Source: Rhizobium sp. NLR16a (GTDB taxonomy: Bacteria > Pseudomonadota > Alphaproteobacteria > Rhizobiales > Rhizobiaceae). Taken from it: a stretch of 64,000 nt of DNA. The stretch is from assembly GCF_017948245.1 (NCBI RefSeq), contig NZ_CP072865.1:2381501-2445500 (forward strand). The letters are read 5' to 3'. Shown one piece after another: positions 1-8,352 of this stretch (positions are counted from its first letter, which is position 1; each line of letters opens with the position of its first letter). A program made the translations under genes and the position numbers. Under the pieces are notes generated by a model. It was not told where the DNA came from. It saw nothing but the letters and a program-made list of their open reading frames with translations, and did no database searches.

Positions 1-1804
1 GCCTTGCACCGTGGACGGAGACGTCCTCGATCGAGGCGGCATACCACTTGCCGTTGGCGTAAAACTCGCAGCGCCGGTTGACGCGGACGCGGCGGGACAA
101 AGCGCGCTCGCCGCGTTCCGACACGACACCAAGCGCACAGCCGGCCATGATCAGATTGATGATGTTCCACGCGCCGACGACAAGCGTGACGTCGGCCTTA
201 TAGGGCTCGGCATAAATCCTGTAGAAGGTGATGATCAGCGCGATGATCTGCACCGCAAAGATCACGAAGAAGGGACGGCTGATCTCCGACAGGCGGCTGA
301 CGGCGATCGATTCGTCCTTGGCGGTAACCTTGAAGGTCGGCTTCCTCGGATTGAGCATCACCGAGACGACGGCCGGCAGCAGATGCACCGTCTGGACATA
401 TTCGTAAAGCTCGGAAATCCAGGGCCAGCGGAAGGATCCGTAGAGGTAGTTCTGCATCATCAGATTCACGAGCATATAGGCAAGCGTATAGGCAAGGAAT
501 TCACCGCCGGAGGCCGTGAAGATTTCCAGATCGAAGAACAGGTAGAAGAGCGGCGCAAACAGGAAGATCGTGCGCGGGAACGGAAAGAGCCAGAAAAGCG
601 TGGATGACATATAGCACAGGCGCTGCGGGATCGACAGGCCGCGCTTGAAAAGCGGGAAGCGGAAGCGCAGGATCTGCATCATGCCCTGCGCCCAGCGGCT
701 GCGCTGGCCGATGAAGCTTGCAAAGGTGGCCGGTTGCAGCCCGGCGATCAGCGGCTTGTCGACATAGATGCTGTTCCAGCCGCTGCCATGGAGAGCCAGC
801 GCCGTCTCGCAATCCTCGGTAATGCTAATGCCCGAAAAGCCGTTCTGGGATTCGAGCGCCTTGCGGCTCAAAACCGCGGCCGAACCGCAGAAGAAGGCGG
901 CATTCCATTTGTCGAGGCCGCGCTGGATGATGCCGTAGAACATCTCATTCTCGCTCGGCATCTTTTCGAAAGTGCGCAGATTGCGTTCGAGCGGATCGGG
1001 ATTGATGAAGAAATGCGGGGTCTGGACGAGAAAGAGCTTCGGGTCGTCTTCGAAATAGCCGACGGTCTCGATCAGGAAGTCGCGGGCCGGCGCGTGGTCC
1101 GCGTCGAAGACGGCGATGAGTTCGCCGGTCGAATGTTTCATACCATTGTTGAGATTGCCGGCCTTGGCATGCTCGTTGCGGTCGCGCGTGAGATAGGTGA
1201 CGTCAAGATCCTGGCAGAGCTGCTTCAGCTCGATATGGCGGGCCGCCGCCGCCTGCGCCTCGAGCAACTTGCCGGAATTGCGCTTCTGTAGGGTGCCGCC
1301 GTCGTCGAGCAGCCAGACATGCAGCTTGTCGGCCGGATAGTCCATCGCCTTGGCGGCAGCCAGCGTGTTTCCGAGAAGGCCGGCATCCTCGTTATAGGTG
1401 GGAACGAAGATATCGACATGCGGCAAGCGACCGGGATTGGCGGCACGCGACGGGCGCGGCGGGAGCGGCGTGGCAACGATGAAAAGGCTGAGCGCCAGCA
1501 TCGCGACGCTGTACATTTCGGCAAGGTAGAGCAGCAAGCCGGGAATGAAATTCTCAGGCTGATTCAGCGGCGGCAGCGTATTCGTGGTGCGCCAATAGAC
1601 GTAGCGCAGCACGATCGACGTGCCGAAGGCCAGCGCCACCAGGCGCCATGTCCCCTCGCCCTTCAGAATTTTAATCAGCGCCATCACCGTGACGACCGTG
1701 ATGCTGGTGATGAGCTGGGTCTGCAGATTAACCGGCAGAGTGATCAGCACGATCATACAGAGCGAAACAACGGCCCATATGAAGACACTGCGGGCTTTGC
1801 GCAT
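1..1804 (-). CDS. bcsA: Cellulose synthase catalytic subunit, 3' end cut by window edge
   Basis: Inner-membrane processive family 2 glycosyltransferase that polymerises UDP-glucose into cellulose and extrudes it. The reverse-strand reading frame is open from an ATG at 1804 to the window edge, so about 601 residues are visible and the C-terminus is missing. N-terminal membrane helices are followed by the GT2 catalytic signature in order: a DDG, the DADH substrate motif, a TED catalytic aspartate and QRSRW (the QxxRW acceptor motif). More membrane helices follow, and the last visible residues (RRVRVNRRCEFYANGKWY) enter the PilZ domain that binds cyclic di-GMP, so the enzyme is probably activated by c-di-GMP. 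bcsN lies just upstream on the same strand, which fits the rhizobial cellulose operon used for attachment to roots. Family assignment is secure. Confidence 0.95.
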   Translation of the reverse strand, partial: MRKARSVFIWAVVSLCMIVLITLPVNLQTQLITSITVVTVMALIKILKGEGTWRLVALAFGTSIVLRYVYWRTTNTLPPLNQPENFIPGLLLYLAEMYSVAMLALSLFIVATPLPPRPSRAANPGRLPHVDIFVPTYNEDAGLLGNTLAAAKAMDYPADKLHVWLLDDGGTLQKRNSGKLLEAQAAAARHIELKQLCQDLDVTYLTRDRNEHAKAGNLNNGMKHSTGELIAVFDADHAPARDFLIETVGYFEDDPKLFLVQTPHFFINPDPLERNLRTFEKMPSENEMFYGIIQRGLDKWNAAFFCGSAAVLSRKALESQNGFSGISITEDCETALALHGSGWNSIYVDKPLIAGLQPATFASFIGQRSRWAQGMMQILRFRFPLFKRGLSIPQRLCYMSSTLFWLFPFPRTIFLFAPLFYLFFDLEIFTASGGEFLAYTLAYMLVNLMMQNYLYGSFRWPWISELYEYVQTVHLLPAVVSVMLNPRKPTFKVTAKDESIAVSRLSEISRPFFVIFAVQIIALIITFYRIYAEPYKADVTLVVGAWNIINLIMAGCALGVVSERGERALSRRVRVNRRCEFYANGKWYAASIEDVSVHGAR

Positions 1805-1858
1805 CGACGCTCCTTCGAAATTGCTCCACCGGGCACCGTTCGGCCGCTGGCATTCTCG

Positions 1859-2836
1859 TTATCTCCGGCAGACGGCCGTCATGGCCGCGTCGCCTATGCA
1901 GTCCGGCGAGGGCACGGTGACGCCGATTGCTCTTGCCGATTGTTCCAGCGGCGCGGCCGGATCCGGCGCTGCGTTCGTCTGTGGGGCCTCGCTCGGCAGC
2001 GGCACGTGCGGCCCGATGGGCGCGGGCAAGCGCGCAGCGCCCTGCGCCGGTTGCTGGCTTGGGGCGCTGCGAACCGGAGCTGTCCGCGGCAGGCGGACTA
2101 CGGCAGGCGCCGGCTCATAGCCGATCGGCATCGGGCTGGCGCGATATCCGCCCTCATCGGGGTAGATCGGTTCACCGGTACGACCGAGCGCCGCGCTGGT
2201 GGGCGGCGGGTTACCGTACGGATTCCAGGTCGGACCGTCGAAGGTGCCGGTGATGGTATAGCCGTAGACGACGCCGAGCAGCTGGCGCTCGGTCGCGCGG
2301 GCGTCACAGAGGCGCACGCGCAGCTGGATCATGCCGAAATTGCGCGCCTGGGTATTGGCGGCCGCGCTCGAGCGGATCTGCTGCCAGGCATAAATGCAGG
2401 TATCGCCGGCGCGGCTGCGGCCGGAGGCATAGCCGAAGGGGCCATAAGTGTTCTGCAGGAAGGTCGCCGATGTCGCCATCGGTACGCCGGGAGCCGAACG
2501 GGCTACCTCGCGGGCAATGCCGCTCTCGTTGATCATGCTGAAGCTGGCATTGCCCATCCCGGGATTTCTCCCGGAAGCGCCAAAGAACTCAGCTTTGATA
2601 AAATTCTGGCCGGCTACTGAAGAGGAGGTGAACAGCGAGATCGCCTGCTCGACGCCATTGCCGCGCTTGCGCTCGACGACGCTGACAATCGACGGGCCGC
2701 CCGGCGGCGGCAGGACCAGCGCCTTTTCAGGCGCCACCGTCTCCGGTCCGGAAAGCTGTCGCACACCGCCTGTCGACGTGCAGCCGGCCATCAGACCCGC
2801 CACGGCCAACAGCGATATCGTCTTCCTCAAGCGCAT
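1859..2836 (-). CDS. bcsN: Cellulose biosynthesis protein BcsN (lipoprotein)
   Basis: A 325-residue protein of the BcsN family, found beside bcsA in Rhizobiales. The start chosen is the ATG at 2836, because it gives MRLRKTISLLAVAGLMAGC, a lipoprotein signal peptide with the lipid-modified cysteine at residue 19; an in-frame ATG at 2983 would add 49 residues with no signal features. The middle is a globular domain with several cysteines. The last ~120 residues are rich in proline and alanine and look disordered. It ends 54 nt before the bcsA start, so the two are likely cotranscribed. The exact role is not established; inference is a periplasmic or outer-membrane accessory for cellulose export. 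Confidence 0.85.
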   Translation of the reverse strand: MRLRKTISLLAVAGLMAGCTSTGGVRQLSGPETVAPEKALVLPPPGGPSIVSVVERKRGNGVEQAISLFTSSSVAGQNFIKAEFFGASGRNPGMGNASFSMINESGIAREVARSAPGVPMATSATFLQNTYGPFGYASGRSRAGDTCIYAWQQIRSSAAANTQARNFGMIQLRVRLCDARATERQLLGVVYGYTITGTFDGPTWNPYGNPPPTSAALGRTGEPIYPDEGGYRASPMPIGYEPAPAVVRLPRTAPVRSAPSQQPAQGAARLPAPIGPHVPLPSEAPQTNAAPDPAAPLEQSARAIGVTVPSPDCIGDAAMTAVCRR

Positions 2837-3155
2837 GTCTCGAGCCGCCGTAATGGTCTTTCCAGATATCCGTTCGCAGACCGAAACGCGACGGACCGTC
2901 GAATCAACGGCCATCCGACCGCTCGCCTGACATAAATCGCCGACATGGTTAACGAAGAGTAAAGAGCCCGACCCTGATGCCACCAGACGACTCGCGTTGA
3001 ACGTGATTCGGACGGTTCAACCGTATGGTGCACAAACCACTTTAGCAACAAACAATCGGCGCGCTGGCCCCTGCCAGGACATCAAGGCGGTTGCGGAACC
3101 ATGCCGTATGGCCGGCGTTGCCCTGAGGTCTAGAGTTCAAAAAGGAGAACACCCC
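2837..3155. promoter_or_regulatory. Divergent intergenic region between bcsN and the DUF1236 gene
   Basis: About 319 bases with no convincing gene on either strand. It must hold the promoter of the leftward bcsN-bcsA operon and that of the rightward secreted protein. The part near 2935-2970 is more AT-rich than its surroundings. An AAAAGGAG ribosome-binding site precedes the rightward ATG at 3156. I could not assign a clear -35/-10 pair. Confidence 0.4.
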
Positions 3156-3470
3156 ATGCGCAAGATCATGCTGGCTACGGCCGCCATGCTGACCATCTGC
3201 TCGGCCGCCTTCGCACAGAGCACCGTGGTTGTCACCGATCCGGCACCAACCGGCTCCGTCGTCCTGCCCGGGGAGGTGCGCACCTATGTCATGGAGCAAA
3301 ACACACCATCCGTCGTCTATGACGGCGAAATCACCGTTGGCGCGACGCTGCCGGATACCGTTGAAGTCCATACCGTGCCCAATGCCGATGGCTATGCCTA
3401 TACGGTCGTCAACGAGCGGCGCGTGATCGTCGAGCCGAAGACGCATCGCGTGATCCAGATTCTCGAGTAG
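3156..3470 (+). CDS. Small secreted DUF1236-domain protein
   Basis: A 104-residue protein with a cleavable signal peptide (MRKIMLATAAMLTICSAAFA, cut before QS). The rest matches the DUF1236 pattern common in rhizobia: a proline-containing linker, the VRTYV segment, a VYDGEITVGATLPDTVEVH core, and a C-terminal strand with YTVVNERRVIVEPKTHRVIQ. The start at 3156 has an AAAAGGAG Shine-Dalgarno sequence 7-8 nt upstream; the frame is open further upstream but without a signal peptide. Function is unknown. It is probably periplasmic and monocistronic, since the next gene is convergent. Confidence 0.8.
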   Translation: MRKIMLATAAMLTICSAAFAQSTVVVTDPAPTGSVVLPGEVRTYVMEQNTPSVVYDGEITVGATLPDTVEVHTVPNADGYAYTVVNERRVIVEPKTHRVIQILE

Positions 3471-3507
3471 GGGATTGGGGGCTGGAGACGCGCAGTCCTG
3501 CACGACT

Positions 3508-5154
3508 TCACGTCCCCTCATCTCCCGCGTTCACTGGCACGTTCAAGAGTTCACGGATCTTGTGGGCGAGTTGCTCCAGGCTGAATGGCTTGGCGAGCAG
3601 CGAAACGCCATGGTCGAGCACGCCATTGTGGACAATGGCATTGCGCGTGTAACCGGTGGTGTAAAGGACCCGGATCGCCGGCCATTTTTCTTGAACGGCA
3701 TCAGCAAGCTGACGTCCGCTCATCTGCGGCATAACGATATCGGTGAAGATCAGGTCGACGCCGGGATTCTCCTCCAAAAGGAGAAGCGCCTCCACGCCAC
3801 TTGCCGCCTGCAACACGCTGTAGCCGAGTTCGTGGAGGCTTTCGGCGGTCATGGTGCGGACATGCTCGTCGTCCTCCACTACCAGGATAGTATCGTTGAC
3901 ACTTCCCTGGGGAATCGGCTGGGCGCCGGCGGCGGCCAGGCGGGCATCCGCCTTGCCGACATGACGCGGCAAATAAATCTTCACCGTCGTTCCCCGGTCG
4001 ATCTCCGAATAGATCTTGATGTGGCCGCCGCTCTGTTTGATGTAGCCGTAGACTTGGCTCAGCCCGAGACCGGTTCCCTTGCCGGGTCCTTTGGTGGTGT
4101 AAAACGGCTCGAAGGCGCGGTCGATTACATCGGGCGACATGCCGGTGCCAGTGTCGGTGATGCTGATCATCACATATTGGCCCGCCTCGACCTCCGAATG
4201 CATACGCGAATATCGCTCGTCAAGTTCGGTATTGGCGGTCTCGATCGTCAGATGACCGCCGCCGGGCATGGCGTCGCGCGCATTGACGGAAAGGTTCAGC
4301 ATGGCGTTTTCGAGTTGGCTGAGATCGGCGAAGGTCGGCCAGAGGCCACCGGCAAGCACGGTCTCGATCCGGATATGTTCGCCGAGCGTGCGCCGCAGCA
4401 ACTCCGACATGCCGCCGACCAGCTTGTTGACATCAATCACCTCGGGGGCCAGCGGCTGCTGGCGAGAGAAGGCCAGAAGCCGTGCGGTCAATACCGCGGC
4501 CCGCTGGGCTCCGTCTCTGGCATTCTGAAGGGAGTTCAGCAGGCGGGGATCCTCATGTCCGGTCATCCGCCGCTGGGCGAGATCGAGATTGCCGATGATG
4601 ATCGCCAGCATATTGTTGAAATCATGGGCGACGCCGCCAGTGAGCTGACCGATCGTCTCCATCTTCTGCAATTGTCGCACCTGCGCCTGGGCGGCGGCAT
4701 TCTCTTCCATCTCATGCCTGAGTTCGGCAGTGCGCTGCACCACCGTTTCTTCAAGGCGCGCGTTGAAGCTGTTGAGTTCGCTACGGAGGCGACTTTGCCT
4801 GCCATGGGCGACAATAATCGTCTCCATCAGGCCAATGATGATCACCGCATTGATGAGAAAGGTCGCAAGTCCGATCCATTGGCCGGCGCTCACCGGCCAG
4901 AAGGCATCGTCCGGTTCGACGAAAAACTGCTGGACGAGGAAACCGGCGAGCATGGCCGCCACGAGGCCCGGCCCGGCGCCGCCCATGAAACTTGCGAGCA
5001 AGACCGCCGGAAGGAAGCTCAGGAAGGGAAACCCGGAGAGATAATCACTGGCGGCAAGTCTCAGAAGAAAGGTCAGGCCGACGAAGGCAACGGCCAGCGG
5101 ATAGGTATAGCCCGGCCTGTGACGCAGCCAATCCGTGGCACTCAACAAATCCAT
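3508..5154 (-). CDS. Hybrid sensor histidine kinase with DUF4118-like membrane sensor
   Basis: A 548-residue two-component kinase. The start at 5154 follows a GGAAGGGG ribosome-binding site; an upstream in-frame ATG at 5205 is less likely. Residues ~13-115 hold about four membrane helices of the DUF4118/KdpD type. A coiled-coil linker follows, then HisKA with the phospho-acceptor His177 in GGVAHDFNN, a HATPase with N (LSVNARDA), G1 (DTGTGMS) and G2 (GKGTGLGLS) boxes, and a C-terminal receiver domain with phospho-acceptor Asp472 in FTDIVMP and the conserved lysine in AKPF. It can therefore autophosphorylate and relay internally. The divergent receiver protein at 5426 is a plausible partner. 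The signal sensed is unknown. Confidence 0.9.
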   Translation of the reverse strand: MDLLSATDWLRHRPGYTYPLAVAFVGLTFLLRLAASDYLSGFPFLSFLPAVLLASFMGGAGPGLVAAMLAGFLVQQFFVEPDDAFWPVSAGQWIGLATFLINAVIIIGLMETIIVAHGRQSRLRSELNSFNARLEETVVQRTAELRHEMEENAAAQAQVRQLQKMETIGQLTGGVAHDFNNMLAIIIGNLDLAQRRMTGHEDPRLLNSLQNARDGAQRAAVLTARLLAFSRQQPLAPEVIDVNKLVGGMSELLRRTLGEHIRIETVLAGGLWPTFADLSQLENAMLNLSVNARDAMPGGGHLTIETANTELDERYSRMHSEVEAGQYVMISITDTGTGMSPDVIDRAFEPFYTTKGPGKGTGLGLSQVYGYIKQSGGHIKIYSEIDRGTTVKIYLPRHVGKADARLAAAGAQPIPQGSVNDTILVVEDDEHVRTMTAESLHELGYSVLQAASGVEALLLLEENPGVDLIFTDIVMPQMSGRQLADAVQEKWPAIRVLYTTGYTRNAIVHNGVLDHGVSLLAKPFSLEQLAHKIRELLNVPVNAGDEGT

Positions 5155-5425
5155 TCCACACCCCTTCCCGGCCGTCGCGAAAACGACATCCCAGCTTTTG
5201 CACATCGAATTTCGCCGGGCAATATGCTGTTTCCAAAGCGCGGCGCGATCCTCCAGATTCGCTTGCCGCGCCTTAGACTTTTATGTTTACACATATCGGC
5301 GTTTCAAAACCGCTGCAGTGTTTTGTGTGACAAGTTTTACCACCGCCGCGCGTGGCGTCTTGACGAGCTTCGCAAGCGGTCCACATAAATCTTCATGCCC
5401 GGCAGGGGAATGGGTGGACGGGATC

Positions 5426-5773
5426 ATGAAAGACATATTCATCGTCGAGGACGATGCGCTGATCGCCATGTTGCTCGAGGACATGCTCAGCGATCTCGGC
5501 TATCGGGTTTGTGCGAGCGCACCGGATCTGGAACGGGCGCTCGCAACCGCCAGGGATGCAGAATTCGACGCTGCAATTCTCGACGTCTCCCTCGCCGGCC
5601 GGAGCTCGCTGCCGGTCGCAAAGCTTCTCGATGAACGTGGCAAGCCCTATCTCTATGCAACGGGGTATGGCAGCGCCCCGGAAGGCAGCAGCCCCAGCGC
5701 GCTCCCGGTGCTGCGAAAGCCGTTCCAGCTCAGCGAGCTCGAACAGGCGATGAGGCAGCTTTGCGAAAGCTAG
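5426..5773 (+). CDS. Single-domain response regulator (CheY-like receiver)
   Basis: A 115-residue receiver domain with no output domain. The acidic pair is in IVEDDA, the phospho-acceptor is Asp53 in ILDVSLAG, and the conserved lysine is Lys98 in LRKPF. The start at 5426 was chosen because it begins directly at the first strand of the receiver fold; the frame is open upstream to 5135 but that part is intergenic in character. Divergent from the hybrid kinase with a shared 271-bp promoter region, so it may act as a phosphate sink or shuttle for it. The IS110 element begins immediately at its TAG stop, so the gene is intact but its own terminator may be displaced (see the hairpin at 6872). Confidence 0.85.
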   Translation: MKDIFIVEDDALIAMLLEDMLSDLGYRVCASAPDLERALATARDAEFDAAILDVSLAGRSSLPVAKLLDERGKPYLYATGYGSAPEGSSPSALPVLRKPFQLSELEQAMRQLCES

Positions 5774-6811
5774 AGTATCCGTTTTGATCAAGCGGCTTTT
5801 GGTGTCCATTTTTGGTTTTTCCGCAGGAGTGCGTTTGCCAGCAGGATGATCTTTCGCATGATGGCTGTGATGGCGACCTTCGGCGGCTTGCCGGCTTTGA
5901 TGAGGAGGTCGTATTTGGCGCTGAGTTCCGGGTTGAAGCGGCATGCAACGAGGGCCGGCATGTAGAGTGCTTGCCGGACGATGGCCCTTCCGCCGGCAAT
6001 GAAAGCGCGTCCGGTCCATCGTCCGGACTGACGGGAGATCGGCGCCAGTCCCGAGAGCGCGGCTGCGGCCTTCTCGTCAAGTTCCCCCAGTTCGGGCATC
6101 TCGATGAGCAGCGTAAAGGCCGTGACCCGCGACACGCCAGGGATCGAGATGAGAATCTCGAGCCTGGCCTTCAGGGTCGCGTCTTCGGCAATGAGCGCCA
6201 TGATGGCCTCGTCCACGGCCTTGATCTGGCGCTCGATCTGCCTGAGCCGGTGGGTGTTATGTCTCTTCAACAGTGGATTGGACAGGTTCTTCGCCCTGTT
6301 CTTCGCGGCGGTCCTGTCCTTGATGAGGGCCAGCCGCGCCATATGCAACTCTTTCAGATCATTGTGGATTTGCGTGTTGGCTTGCAGGATGCGCGGTTCA
6401 AGAAGCGCGCCGAAGCGGGCCAACAGTGCGGCATCGATCCTGTCTGTCTTCGCAAGCCGGCCGGTGGCCTCTGCAAAGCGCCGGGCAACGCGGGGATTGA
6501 CCTTGCAGAGCTGCAATCCCTGCATCGCCATGAAGCGCTCGAAGGCCTTGTGATAGGGGCCGGTTGGCTCATAGACAATGCGCCCCGCGCCCTTTGGGCC
6601 GATCCATTTGAGAATGGCAGCAAAGCCCTTGCGGTCATTGGTAACATTCAGCGTTTGGCCGTCCGGCAGGCGGTGCAAGTCGATATGGTCTTTCGAGATG
6701 TCCGCGCCGATGGTAATATCCGTCATCTTTTCCGCCTCCTATGCTTGTCATCCGAGCCCAAAGCTCAGCTATCCGTTCAGGACGATAGGAAAAGATGGGG
6801 GCGATCAAACT
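5774..6811 (-). mobile_element. IS110-family insertion sequence
   Basis: About 1.04 kb holding one transposase gene. The ends are estimated, not measured. The left end abuts the stop codon of the response regulator in AGCTAGAGT; the right end carries the same bases inverted in ACTCTAGCT near 6810-6816. After the shared bases both ends contain TTGATC (left ...CGTTTTGATCA, right reversed ...GTTTGATCG), an imperfect inverted similarity. Joining the outer flanks gives a plausible uninterrupted sequence (GAAAGCTAG/CTCGGCCC). IS110 elements normally lack typical terminal repeats and target duplications, so boundaries are uncertain by several bases. Confidence 0.7.
5788..6726 (-). CDS. IS110-family transposase (DEDD type)
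   Basis: 312 residues, complete and apparently intact. The N-terminal RuvC-like DEDD domain shows IGADISKDHIDL (first Asp), IVYEPTGPYH (Glu) and the KTDRIDAALLARF segment with the later aspartates. The C-terminal transposase_20 domain shows ISIPGVSRVTAF, the helix-hairpin-helix part, and ALSGLAPISRQSG. Length is usual for a compact family member. It catalyses recombination of the element with an RNA guide in the family members that have been studied. A GGAGGCGG ribosome-binding site precedes the ATG. No frameshift seen, so the element could be active. Confidence 0.93.
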   Translation of the reverse strand: MTDITIGADISKDHIDLHRLPDGQTLNVTNDRKGFAAILKWIGPKGAGRIVYEPTGPYHKAFERFMAMQGLQLCKVNPRVARRFAEATGRLAKTDRIDAALLARFGALLEPRILQANTQIHNDLKELHMARLALIKDRTAAKNRAKNLSNPLLKRHNTHRLRQIERQIKAVDEAIMALIAEDATLKARLEILISIPGVSRVTAFTLLIEMPELGELDEKAAAALSGLAPISRQSGRWTGRAFIAGGRAIVRQALYMPALVACRFNPELSAKYDLLIKAGKPPKVAITAIMRKIILLANALLRKNQKWTPKAA

Positions 6812-6871
6812 CTAGCTCGGCCCGGCATTCGCAAGAACGTCGACCTGCCATTTCACGATCCGTCCCCCATC

Positions 6872-6908
6872 GCCGGAGAAGGATGGCCGTCCTCTCCGGC
6901 GCTTCTTT
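6872..6908 (+). terminator. Hairpin terminator, possibly stranded from the response-regulator gene
   Basis: GCCGGAG pairs with CTCCGGC, extended inward by AGGA/TCCT across a one-base bulge, followed by GCTTCTTT. It points rightward with no gene immediately upstream except the IS element. It would lie about 60 bases downstream of the response-regulator stop if the IS were removed, so it is probably that gene's original terminator. Confidence 0.5.
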
Positions 6909-6939
6909 ATCTCAACAAGAAGCGTGGAAATCATAAGAC

Positions 6940-7208
6940 AAGCTTTTCCGGGTCAGCTTGAAGCATCTGCCCGAGCAGGTTTTCGTCCGGCCCACCGGCC
7001 GCACCGCTTCGCCGTGGCGAAGCAACAAGTGCGTCCGGCGATTCCAAAGTCTTGATCCAGGCAAATCTGCGGGAGGGTTGGCTGAAACGGGCCGCCTGCT
7101 CGACCGGCCGGCTTGGCCGCAGAGACGGGCTACGACACGCGCCGGCCGGTCGACCATCCGACTCCGTTTGAGCCAACAGAATGCTTCAATCTAACCCGGA
7201 AAGGCTCT
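6940..7208. repeat. MITE-like repeat, copy A (269 bp)
   Basis: Non-coding element bounded by terminal inverted repeats of about 31 bases: the left end reads inward AGCTTTTCCGGGTCAGCTTG and the right end, reversed, AGCCTTTCCGGGTTAGATTG, both continuing into GAAGCAT(T)CTG. A related copy lies inverted at 40144-40496. Inside are inverted GACCGGCCGG / CCGGCCGGTC blocks, so the transcript would be strongly folded. It encodes no transposase. The short open frames within it are repeat-derived. It lies between the IS element and merR. Confidence 0.8.
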
Positions 7209-7214
7209 CCATAA

Positions 7215-7757
7215 TCAGCGGACCTGATCGAGCAGACGTTTGCATTCCAGGAGGTCGTAGAGCGCCTCCTGAAGCAGCGCCCTGTCTTCCTTGCCGACGC
7301 TCGATTTGCCGATCGAGACCTCCGGCTGCTCGTCGTCGCCGGCGACGAAATTGAAGAACCGGCGGGTGATCGGCGGCTTGGCGCGGCCGACAATCTGATC
7401 CTCCTCCGCCATGCCGACACGCGGTTCCCCGGCGCCCATCTCCTGCGCACCCGAGGCAAGCGCCTCGACGCTGGCGAGATCACCGTGGCCGACCGAGATG
7501 ACGAACTTGTTGCCGTTGGTCTTCAGAAGCTTCTGCACGCCCTTGATCGTATAGCCGTGATCATAGAGCAAATGCCGGATGCCCTTGAGGAGGTCGACGT
7601 CCTCCGGCCGGTAGTAGCGACGGCCGCCACCTCGTTTCATCGGCTTTATCTGGGGAAACCGTGTCTCCCAAAAGCGCAGCACATGCTGCGGCAGATCAAG
7701 ATCGTCTGCGACTTCGCTGATGGTGCGAAAGGCATCGGGGCTCTTGTCCAACGTCAT
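7215..7757 (-). CDS. MerR-family transcriptional regulator
   Basis: 180 residues. The N-terminal ~75 residues form a MerR winged helix: [27 protein letters not shown] (helix-turn-helix) and [22 protein letters not shown] (wing). The C-terminal part is variable with a final helix [19 protein letters not shown]. There is no cysteine pattern for metal sensing. It is the last gene of the leftward fabH-ihfA-merR block, an arrangement conserved in Rhizobiales. Its targets are unknown. The MITE-like repeat lies just 6 bases past its stop codon. Confidence 0.88.
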   Translation of the reverse strand: MTLDKSPDAFRTISEVADDLDLPQHVLRFWETRFPQIKPMKRGGGRRYYRPEDVDLLKGIRHLLYDHGYTIKGVQKLLKTNGNKFVISVGHGDLASVEALASGAQEMGAGEPRVGMAEEDQIVGRAKPPITRRFFNFVAGDDEQPEVSIGKSSVGKEDRALLQEALYDLLECKRLLDQVR

Positions 7758-7907
7758 ATGCTACGCAACCTCGCAGGCTCGATCCAACAGCGACTCACCA
7801 TATTTCAAAGGTTTGGCGTCGACAATTCAAGTCATGTCTCGACGTTGCGCACAGGGGATCGACCAGTGCGAGAAAAAAACACCGCTCCAAGAGGAGGAAG
7901 GCTGATC

Positions 7908-8246
7908 TCAGGGAGCCGGATTCTGCGGCTTCAGCTTGATCTTGCGGGCGACATGCGCCTTGAGGATGCGCGTCTTCAGCACGTTCGAAGCCTTGAAAGT
8001 CATCACCCGGCGCGGAGAGATCGGAACCTCCTCGCCGGTCTTCGGATTGCGGCCGATCCGCTCGTTCTTATCGCGAACCTGGAAGGTGGCGAAGGAGGAA
8101 AGCTTGACGGTTTCGCCACGCACAATGGCATTGCAGATTTCGTCGATGACGGTTTCCACAAGTTCAGCGGATTCGGTCCGGGAAAGACCAACCTTGCGGA
8201 AAACGGATTCCGCCAGGTCTGCTCGCGTCACTGTTTTTCCGGTCAT
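7908..8246 (-). CDS. ihfA: Integration host factor subunit alpha
   Basis: DNA-bending nucleoid protein that pairs with IHF beta. 112 residues from the ATG at 8246, which has GGGGAA just upstream; another in-frame ATG at 8261 has no ribosome-binding site and would add MGGET. The HU/IHF fold is clear: [21 protein letters not shown], the [30 protein letters not shown] arm with the intercalating proline in RNPKTGE, and the closing [12 protein letters not shown]. The C-terminal tail is lysine-rich. It lies between fabH and merR on the same strand. Confidence 0.95.
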   Translation of the reverse strand: MTGKTVTRADLAESVFRKVGLSRTESAELVETVIDEICNAIVRGETVKLSSFATFQVRDKNERIGRNPKTGEEVPISPRRVMTFKASNVLKTRILKAHVARKIKLKPQNPAP

Positions 8247-8352
8247 GGTTTCCCCGCCCATTACAAAATATTTTTTGAAAGCGAACGAAGAGTATTTGTC
8301 TTGCGCCTCACGGTCAAGCTCTTGTTCGCCGCCAGTTTTTTAGGATTCGTGC

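Noticed and set aside
3475..5388. Long rightward open frame of 637 codons
   Set aside because: It is entirely antisense to the histidine kinase, whose motifs are complete. The predicted protein has the composition of a reversed GC-rich gene and no recognisable domain.
5769..6816. CTAG at both IS ends as a target-site duplication
   Set aside because: CTAG is its own complement and IS110 elements usually make no duplication, so the match may be part of the ends or chance.
6912..7194. Short open frames in the first repeat, with relatives at 40176-40640
   Set aside because: They exist in both copies on both strands only because the repeat itself is duplicated; no ribosome-binding sites, and the frames are not preserved between copies.
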